A stretch of DNA of 64,000 nucleotides, from assembly GCF_008123425.1 (NCBI RefSeq), contig NZ_VSSS01000030.1, positions 124,001 through 188,000 on the forward strand, given 5' to 3'. Under the pieces are notes generated by a model that saw only the letters and a list, made by a program, of their open reading frames with translations, did no database searches and had not been told where the DNA came from. Made by a program: the position numbers and the translations under genes. The stretch comes from Bradyrhizobium rifense (lineage in GTDB: Bacteria > Pseudomonadota > Alphaproteobacteria > Rhizobiales > Xanthobacteraceae). How positions within the stretch are numbered: position 1 is the stretch's first letter; the number at the start of each line of letters is the position of its first letter. Positions 58,793 to 64,000 of the stretch are shown here, piece by piece.

Positions 58793-59791
58793 CTAGAAGT
58801 GGCTGTAGGACAGCCGCTTCAAGGCCAACTCCTGGCCCTGCCCATCCAGGAAGCGCGGCCGCTCATAGCCCGCGACGATGGTGCCGATCGCTGTGACGGC
58901 CAGACCCACCGCCCGCCCTGCTTCCATCAGCGCATCGCTCTGTGCCTGCGGTACCGTGCACAGCACCTCGTAGTCGTCGCCCCCGGCAAGCAGCGTCTCA
59001 ACGCAAATCGCGTTGCGGGCGACCAGGCCGGCCGCAGCGGGTGACAGGGGCACGCTCGCCACATTGAGCGTGGCGGAGACGCCGGACGCCGCGCAGAGTT
59101 TCGTCAGGTCGCCGGCGAGCCCGTCGGACACGTCCATCGCCGCTGTCGCGTGGTCGCGCACGGCCTGCGCCAGCACGTTGCGCGGCTGAGGGATCCGATA
59201 GCGCGAGATCAGCGCTTCTCTTGCAGCTGGATCGGACGTCAGCGCTGTGGCCGCCGCGCCGCCGGTGAGCACATCGAGGCCGAGCGCGGCATCGCCGATC
59301 GTCCCCGTCACCAGGATGCGATCACCTGGTTTTGCGCCGGTGCGGCCGACCATCCGCCCCTTCGGCACGCGGCCGAAGGCGGTGATCGAGATCATCTGGG
59401 GTCCCGGCGTCGACACCGTGTCGCCGCCGAGCAGCGGGCAGCCGAAGCTCCTGGCGTCCTCGCCGAGCGCATCGGCAAACGGCCTGAGCCAGGCATCCTC
59501 CTTGCTGCGCAGCGCCAGCGTCAGCACGAAGCCGGCGGGCGCAGCCCCCTTGGCGGCAAGATCAGACAGGTTCACCCGCAGCGCCTTGCGCGCGATGGTG
59601 TCTGGCGGGTCGGTGGCAAGATAATGCACGCCCTCGACCACGGCATCGGTGGTGACGACGATGTCGTCGCCGGACGAGGACAGGATCGCGGCGTCATCGA
59701 CCAGCCCGAACGCACCGGGATCAGTCGCCAGCGGCTTGAAATAGCGCGCGATGAGGGAATCTTCGGCGGAGGGATTGTGCGGAGTGGTCAT
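58793..59791 (-). CDS. thiL: thiamine-monophosphate kinase
   Basis: ThiL phosphorylates thiamine phosphate to thiamine diphosphate. The 332-residue AIR-synthase-fold protein has EDSLIARYFKPLATDPGAFGLVDDAAIL, TTDAVVEGVHYLATDP, the GGDTVSTPG site and MDVSDGLAGDLTKLC. It is last in the glyA-nrdR-ribD-ribE-ribH-nusB-thiL run. Unlike the others it is separated from its upstream neighbour (nusB) by a 118-bp gap filled by an inverted repeat. Confidence 0.94.
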   Translation of the reverse strand: MTTPHNPSAEDSLIARYFKPLATDPGAFGLVDDAAILSSSGDDIVVTTDAVVEGVHYLATDPPDTIARKALRVNLSDLAAKGAAPAGFVLTLALRSKEDAWLRPFADALGEDARSFGCPLLGGDTVSTPGPQMISITAFGRVPKGRMVGRTGAKPGDRILVTGTIGDAALGLDVLTGGAAATALTSDPAAREALISRYRIPQPRNVLAQAVRDHATAAMDVSDGLAGDLTKLCAASGVSATLNVASVPLSPAAAGLVARNAICVETLLAGGDDYEVLCTVPQAQSDALMEAGRAVGLAVTAIGTIVAGYERPRFLDGQGQELALKRLSYSHF

Positions 59792-59814
59792 CAGCTCGAT
59801 CCGTCATCTCCCGC

Positions 59815-59900
59815 CGTCATTGCGAGCGAAGCGAAGCAATCCAGACTGCCTACGCAGAAACAGTCTGGATTGCTTCGTCGCTACGCTCCTCGCAATGACG
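59815..59900. repeat. intergenic inverted repeat, CGTCATTGCGAG family
   Basis: An 86-bp element whose arms begin CGTCATTGCGAG and end CTCGCAATGACG. The inner part pairs CAATCCAGACTG with CAGTCTGGATTG. It fills the nusB-thiL gap, so an operon transcript would carry a strong hairpin just before thiL. It belongs to a palindrome family common in this group of bacteria. Confidence 0.8.
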
Positions 59901-59909
59901 ACCCCATAC

Positions 59910-60404
59910 CTACCCCCGCCCGAACTCGTCACCGCGAAACTGGCGGCCGATCTGGTCGAGCACCGCGTTGACCATGCCGGTCTCCTCGCGGTCGACGAAG
60001 GCATTGGCGACGTCGACATATTCGGAGATCACGACACGGCCAGGCACGTCCTTGCGGTGCTCCAATTCGTAGGCCCCTGCCCGCAACACCGCACGCAGGA
60101 TCGCCTCGATCCGCTTCAACGGCCAGCCCTTCGACAGTGCCTCGTCGATCAGAGGATCCAGCTTCTTCTGGTCGCGCACGACGCCGGAGACGACGTCGCG
60201 AAAGAACGCGGCTTCCGCCGGCAGATAGGTATCGCCCTCGACCTCGTTGCCGAGCCAATGGCTCTCGAACTCCGCAAAGATGTCGTTGATGCCGGCGCCG
60301 GCGATGTCCATCTGGTACAGCGCCTGGACGGCGGCGAGCCGTGCCGCACCGCGCCGGTTCGCTTTCTTCTCCGCAGGTCCCGCCGGTTTCCTGGTGTCAG
60401 CCAT
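59910..60404 (-). CDS. nusB: transcription antitermination factor NusB
   Basis: NusB, with NusE (S10), binds boxA RNA and promotes rRNA antitermination. The 164-residue helical protein has RRGAARLAAVQALYQMDIAGAGI, DPLIDEALSKGWPLKRIEAILRAVLRAGAYEL and VVISEYVDVANAFVDREETGMVNAVLD with family residues intact. The ribH stop is 3 bases upstream, so it is translated from the same mRNA. Confidence 0.95.
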   Translation of the reverse strand: MADTRKPAGPAEKKANRRGAARLAAVQALYQMDIAGAGINDIFAEFESHWLGNEVEGDTYLPAEAAFFRDVVSGVVRDQKKLDPLIDEALSKGWPLKRIEAILRAVLRAGAYELEHRKDVPGRVVISEYVDVANAFVDREETGMVNAVLDQIGRQFRGDEFGRG

Positions 60405-60407
60405 CGC

Positions 60408-60899
60408 TCAGGCCCGCGCCATGCGGCGTTTGATGCGCAGCATCGCGATCGCAGCGCGCGCGGCATCGCCGCCCTTGTTGAGCTCGCTGGCGCGCGCCCG
60501 CGCCCAGGCCTGGTCCTCATTGTTGACGGTCAGGATGCCGTTGCCGAGCGGCAGCTTGCGCGACACCGCAAGATCCATCAGCGCGCGCGAGGATTCCTGC
60601 GAAACGATCTCGAAATGGATGGTATCACCGCGGATGACGCAGCCGAGCGCGATCACCGCGTCATAGGGCTTGCCGTTGGCCGCAGCCGCGTCGACCGCGA
60701 TCGCGATCGCCGCCGGGATCTCCAGCGCGCCGGGAACCGTGATGACGTCATGGGTCAGGCCGGCCACCTTCAGCTCGGTGACCGCGCCGTCCAGAAGCGC
60801 GTCCTGGAGATCGTCATAGAACCGAGCCTCGACAATCAGCGCACGCGCGCCGGAAATGTCGGTCTGGTCCTTCAGGGGTGCGCGCCGCGCGTCTGCCAT
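60408..60899 (-). CDS. ribH: 6,7-dimethyl-8-ribityllumazine synthase
   Basis: RibH joins the ribityl pyrimidine with dihydroxybutanone phosphate to give lumazine for riboflavin. The 163-residue protein has ARALIVEARFYDDLQDALLDGA, VPGALEIPAAI near residue 58, GCVIRGDTIHFEIVSQESSRALMDL (with the catalytic His) and GILTVNNEDQAWARA. It lies between ribE and nusB on the minus strand. Three tandem 13-bp repeats are in its leader (60918-60956). Confidence 0.95.
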   Translation of the reverse strand: MADARRAPLKDQTDISGARALIVEARFYDDLQDALLDGAVTELKVAGLTHDVITVPGALEIPAAIAIAVDAAAANGKPYDAVIALGCVIRGDTIHFEIVSQESSRALMDLAVSRKLPLGNGILTVNNEDQAWARARASELNKGGDAARAAIAMLRIKRRMARA

Positions 60900-60917
60900 C
60901 GTCTCAATCCGTTTCGT

Positions 60918-60956
60918 GAAGTCGTCTCTTGAAGTCGTCTCTTGAAGTCGTCTCTT
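60918..60956. repeat. three tandem copies of a 13-bp repeat upstream of ribH
   Basis: GAAGTCGTCTCTT occurs three times head to tail without any difference, 18 bases before the ribH start, in the 101-bp ribE-ribH gap. On the minus strand each unit reads AAGAGACGACTTC. The last AAGAGACGA copy might supply the ribosome site, so copy number could tune expression. Confidence 0.85.
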
Positions 60957-61000
60957 GGGTCGGCGCGTTATGTAGTCGCCGCAGGCCGGTAAGCCAAGTT

Positions 61001-61612
61001 TTAAACCGTCATTTCCGTCAGCCGCGCCGCATAGCGGGCCATCAAATCGACCTCGATATTGACCTCAGTCCCCGCCTTCCAGCCGCCGATTGTCGTGACA
61101 TCAAGCGTATGCGGGATGATCAGCACCGAAAAGGTCACGTCCTTCACCGTATTAACCGTCAGCGAGACGCCGTCGAGCGTAATCGAGCCCTTGGTGGCGA
61201 TGAACCGCGCCAGCTCCCGCGTGGTGGAGAGCTCGAACCGTGCCATGTCGGGCAGGTCCTCGCGGCTGACGATGGTGGCGATGCCATCGGCATGGCCGGC
61301 GACGATGTGGCCGCCGAGCTCGTCGCCGATCTTGAGCGCCCGCTCGAGATTGAGCCGCGTACCGAGCTTCCAGCGCTTCGCTGTCGTCAGTGCCAGCGTC
61401 TCGGCGGCGGCATCGACGTCATACCAGGTCTTGTCGCCTGCGACGCCGGAAGCAACCACAGTCAGGCACACGCCGTTGCTAGCGATCGAGGCGCCGTCGG
61501 CAATGGTGGTCTGATCATAGCTGCATGCGATGCGCAGCCGGTGCAGCTGCCCCTGCGCCACAGGCTTGAAGCTGACGATCTCGCCGATATCGGTGACAAT
61601 GCCGGTGAACAT
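61001..61612 (-). CDS. ribE: riboflavin synthase subunit alpha
   Basis: This enzyme dismutates two lumazine molecules to riboflavin. The 203-residue protein is made of two similar lumazine-binding domains: MFTGIVTDIGEIVSF, then DGASIASNGVCLTVV, and GGHIVAGHADGIATIV with KGSITLDGVSLTVN. The ATG at 61612 is one base past the ribD stop, so translation is coupled. Confidence 0.95.
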   Translation of the reverse strand: MFTGIVTDIGEIVSFKPVAQGQLHRLRIACSYDQTTIADGASIASNGVCLTVVASGVAGDKTWYDVDAAAETLALTTAKRWKLGTRLNLERALKIGDELGGHIVAGHADGIATIVSREDLPDMARFELSTTRELARFIATKGSITLDGVSLTVNTVKDVTFSVLIIPHTLDVTTIGGWKAGTEVNIEVDLMARYAARLTEMTV

Positions 61613-61613
61613 G

Positions 61614-62762
61614 TTAGGCGCGCTCGTAGATGGTGAGAGTATCGTGATCGAATGTCTCGCTAGCATGAACCTTGTAGGCCTGCGACTGCGTGATTTTCGA
61701 CAGGGGCAATGCATCGAGCGCATCGACGCCGCCGGCCCCGACCTCTTCCGCTCCGCGGAACAGCCAGATTTCGTCGACGAGGTCGGCGGCCACGAACGAA
61801 GCCGCAACGCGGCTGCCACCCTCGACCATCAGCCGCGTGATGCCCTTCTCGGCCAGCGCATGCAGCACGGCCGGAAGATCGAGCCCGGATGCACCGTTCG
61901 GCGGCATGCGCATGATTTGCGCACCGGCCGCGCCGAGGCGGGTTGCGGCTGCCGCTTCCGCCAGTTCGGAAGCGATCACCCGGAGCGGCGTCTCGCGCGC
62001 GGTACGAACCAGTTGGCTTGATGCGGGAATACGGAGGCTCTGGTCGAGCACCACGCGGACCGGCGAGCGCGCTTCCATGCCCGGCAGACGGCAATTGAGC
62101 TGCGGATCGTCCGCCAGCACCGTGCCGATGCCGACCAGGATGGCGTCGCTCGAGGCGCGCAGGAGATGCACGCGATTGCGCACGGCTTCGCCCGTAATCG
62201 CCAGCGGCTTGCCGCCGGCGGCGCCGATCTTGCCATCGGGCGAGACCGCGAGCTTCAGGATGACGTGCGGGCGGTGATCGCGGATGCGGCGGAAATGACC
62301 GGCGTGGTCGAACGCGGCCTCGGCCGCGCACAGGCCCACATCCACCGTGATGCCGGCCGCGCGCAGCCGCGCATGGCCCTGGCCTGCGACTTCCGGATTG
62401 GGATCCTCGATCGCTGCCACCACCCGCTTGATGCCGGCGGCGATCACAGCGTCGGCGCAAGGCGGCGACTTGCCGAAATGCGAGCATGGCTCGAGCGTAA
62501 CGTAGAGCGTGGCGCCGCGCGCCGCCTCGCCGGCCCGGCGCAAGGCCTCAGGCTCGGCATGCGGGCGACCACCCGGTTGCGTCCAGCCGCGGCCGACGAT
62601 GATGCCATCCTTGACGATGACGGCACCGACGGCCGGATTGGGCCACGTGCGCCCCTGCCCTCGCCGCCCGAGCGACAGCGCAAGCTGCATGAAGCGGCGA
62701 TCGGAATCCTTGGTCTCGCGGATCTTCTGGGCGAACTGATCCTCCAGGATGCGGAAGATCAT
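61614..62762 (-). CDS. ribD: bifunctional riboflavin deaminase/reductase RibD
   Basis: RibD deaminates and then reduces the pyrimidine made from GTP. The 382-residue protein has the deaminase zinc site (HAEPEALRRAGE near residue 67 and EPCSHFGKSPPCADAVIA near 92), followed by the C-terminal RibD reductase domain (VILKLAVSPDGKIG and GITRLMVEGGSRVAASFVAADLVDEI). Its start overlaps the nrdR stop by 4 bases (ATGA). The C-terminal region with TLTIYERA ends one base from ribE. Confidence 0.95.
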   Translation of the reverse strand: MIFRILEDQFAQKIRETKDSDRRFMQLALSLGRRGQGRTWPNPAVGAVIVKDGIIVGRGWTQPGGRPHAEPEALRRAGEAARGATLYVTLEPCSHFGKSPPCADAVIAAGIKRVVAAIEDPNPEVAGQGHARLRAAGITVDVGLCAAEAAFDHAGHFRRIRDHRPHVILKLAVSPDGKIGAAGGKPLAITGEAVRNRVHLLRASSDAILVGIGTVLADDPQLNCRLPGMEARSPVRVVLDQSLRIPASSQLVRTARETPLRVIASELAEAAAATRLGAAGAQIMRMPPNGASGLDLPAVLHALAEKGITRLMVEGGSRVAASFVAADLVDEIWLFRGAEEVGAGGVDALDALPLSKITQSQAYKVHASETFDHDTLTIYERA

Positions 62763-63241
62763 TTGCGGATCGCGGCGAGCCGCGCTTCCTCCTCACCGGA
62801 GAGCTCGCCGAGCACGTCGGCGAAATCCTTGGCCTCGCGGAAATTGCGGTAGACGGAGGCGAAGCGCACATAGGCGACGTCGTCGAGCGTGCGCAGATGC
62901 TCCATCACGGTCTCGCCGATCACCTCGGAGGAGATCTCGGCCTCGCCACCGGTCTCTAGCTCGCGCACAATGGTGGAAACCATCTTCTCCACCCGCTCCG
63001 GCTCGACCGGCCGCTTGCGCAGACTGATCGACACCGAACGCATCAGCTTGTCGCGGTCAAACGGCACGCGGCGGCCGTTGCGCTTGATCACCGTGAGCTC
63101 GCGCAACTGCACGCGCTCGAAGGTGGTGAAGCGGAATTCGCAGGCGACGCACACGCGCCGCCTGCGGATGACTGAGGAATCCTCGGTCGGACGCGAGTCC
63201 TTTACCTGCGTATCGAGACTGTTGCAGTTCGGGCAGCGCAT
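62759..63241 (-). CDS. nrdR: transcriptional repressor NrdR
   Basis: NrdR represses ribonucleotide reductase genes when dATP is high. The 160-residue protein has the zinc ribbon MRCPNCNSLDTQVKDSRPTEDSSVIRRRRVCVACEFRFTTFERVQ and an ATP-cone domain (VIKRNGRRVPFDRDKLMRSV). Both are intact. It is between glyA and ribD, the standard alphaproteobacterial order. Confidence 0.96.
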   Translation of the reverse strand: MRCPNCNSLDTQVKDSRPTEDSSVIRRRRVCVACEFRFTTFERVQLRELTVIKRNGRRVPFDRDKLMRSVSISLRKRPVEPERVEKMVSTIVRELETGGEAEISSEVIGETVMEHLRTLDDVAYVRFASVYRNFREAKDFADVLGELSGEEEARLAAIRK

Positions 63242-63270
63242 CCGTTTACCTTGACCAGTTTACTTGGACC

Positions 63271-64000
63271 TTACTGATAGATCGGGAACCGATCGGTGAG
63301 CGCCTTGACCCGTTCCTTGATCGCGGCCTCGACCAGCGGCGCCTTGCCGTCGTCGGACTGCGCGATCGCGTTGAGGACCTCGGCGATCATGCCGCCGACC
63401 TGCTGGAATTCGGCGACGCCGAAGCCGCGGGTCGTCGCCGCGGGCGTGCCGAGACGCAGGCCCGAGGTGACGAACGGCTTTTCGGGGTCGAACGGAATGC
63501 CGTTCTTGTTGCAGGTGATGGCGGCGCGGACCAGCGCCTTCTCCGAGACGTTGCCCTTCAGGCCCTTCGGCCGGAGGTCAACCAGCATCAGATGGTTATC
63601 GGTACCGCCGGAGACAATATCGAAGCCATGGCTCTTCAGCGTCTCGGCCAGTGCCTTGGCGTTCTCGACGACGTTCTTCGCATAGACCTTGAAGTCCGGA
63701 CGCAGCGCTTCGCCAAAAGCGACCGCCTTGGCCGCGATCACATGCATCAGCGGGCCGCCCTGCAGGCCAGGGAAGATCGCCGAGTTGAGCTTCTTGGCGA
63801 GCACCTCGTCATTGCTGAGGATCAGGCCGCCGCGCGGACCGCGCAGCGATTTGTGCGTGGTGGTCGTGGTGATGTGGGCATGCGGCACCGGCGAGGCATG
63901 CACGCCGCCGGCAACGAGGCCCGCGAAGTGCGCCATGTCGACCAGCAGATACGCACCGACCGAGTCCGCGATCTCGCGAAAACGCTTGAAATCCCAGGGG
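63271..64000 (-). CDS. glyA: serine hydroxymethyltransferase, C-terminal part (runs off window)
   Basis: GlyA interconverts serine and glycine with tetrahydrofolate and PLP. About 242 C-terminal residues are in the window, with coding sequence continuing to position 64000 and beyond (WDFKRFREIADSVGAYLLVD before MAHFAGLVAGG). The PLP-lysine is in TTTTHKSLRGPRGG. GPLMHVIAAKAVAFGEAL and TSGLRLGTPAATTRGF follow. It heads the glyA-nrdR-ribD-ribE-ribH-nusB-thiL run, with a 29-base gap before nrdR. Confidence 0.96.
   Translation of the reverse strand, partial: PWDFKRFREIADSVGAYLLVDMAHFAGLVAGGVHASPVPHAHITTTTTHKSLRGPRGGLILSNDEVLAKKLNSAIFPGLQGGPLMHVIAAKAVAFGEALRPDFKVYAKNVVENAKALAETLKSHGFDIVSGGTDNHLMLVDLRPKGLKGNVSEKALVRAAITCNKNGIPFDPEKPFVTSGLRLGTPAATTRGFGVAEFQQVGGMIAEVLNAIAQSDDGKAPLVEAAIKERVKALTDRFPIYQ

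Noticed and set aside
62763..63270. FMN riboswitch for the riboflavin genes
   Set aside because: ribD follows nrdR with a 4-base overlap, so no leader is available, and no RFN element pattern is seen in the window.
1..64000. CRISPR arrays, prophage, insertion sequences, conjugation or symbiosis genes
   Set aside because: No regularly spaced repeats, transposase, integrase, phage structural, nif, fix or nod genes were seen in the window.

Overview
The window is a high-GC alphaproteobacterial chromosome segment, most likely from Bradyrhizobium or a very close relative. The gene order tig-clpP-clpX-lon, the glnB-glnA pair, a Porin_2-type porin, a GcrA-family regulator, DUF2842, the DUF177/plsX/fabH/ihfA/MerR block and the glyA-nrdR-ribD-ribE-ribH-nusB-thiL block all point there, as do several families of long intergenic inverted repeats. 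Most of it is chromosomal core. I see no CRISPR array, prophage, insertion sequence, rRNA operon, or nif/nod gene.

Layout. 1-4.7 kb: protein quality control on the minus strand (tig, clpP, clpX, 5' part of lon). 4.9 kb: tRNA-Leu(UAG). 5.1-8.4 kb: a multicopper-oxidase-like protein that has lost most copper ligands, a GNAT and a bifunctional NAD(P)HX repair enzyme. 8.6-10.7 kb: nitrogen assimilation (sigma54-type promoter, glnB, glnA). 10.7-12.8 kb: small accessory pocket with a hypothetical protein and a HigB-HigA toxin-antitoxin pair. 12.8-23.5 kb: mixed housekeeping (class I amidotransferase, AI-2E transporter family, diguanylate cyclase, rplM-rpsI, thioesterase / enoyl-CoA hydratase / CoA-binding protein, metY, ctaA). 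23.5-32.5 kb: an exopolysaccharide locus (deacetylase-like protein, CelD-like acyltransferase, Wzz/Wzc-like co-polymerase, GT4 glycosyltransferase, polyprenyl-phosphate sugar transferase, Wzy-like polymerase). 32.5-39.6 kb: MarR regulator with FAD monooxygenase, then ydcF, DUF169 and two tandem enoyl-reductase-like paralogues, then an acetamidase family protein. 39.7-49.7 kb: small RHH-like protein, GcrA paralogue, porin, second MarR, and an assortment of hydrolase, SDR, DapA-like, lipase and TetR genes. 49.8-55.1 kb: tRNA-Pro(GGG), MerR, ihfA, fabH, plsX, DUF177, cytochrome bc1 chaperone, bamE. 55.2-58.6 kb: a TctC-type binding protein and a proton-pumping pyrophosphatase. 58.8-64 kb: thiL, nusB, ribH, ribE, ribD, nrdR, glyA (3' part), largely overlapping and transcribed on the minus strand.

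The points most worth a second look are a set of apparent pseudoenzymes. The deacetylase of the polysaccharide locus lacks all three metal ligands. The C-terminal kinase-like domain of the chain-length protein lacks a Walker A lysine. The multicopper-oxidase-like protein lacks the HCH motif. An alpha/beta hydrolase has glycine where the nucleophile should be. Other points are a HigBA promoter in which the operator palindrome fills the -35/-10 spacer and transcription may be leaderless, a UUCG-capped hairpin between glnB and glnA, a tandem 13-bp repeat in front of ribH, and an inverted repeat inserted in the nusB-thiL interval. I did not find a clearly new multi-gene system. The polysaccharide locus with two inactive-looking enzymes is the best candidate for unusual biology.
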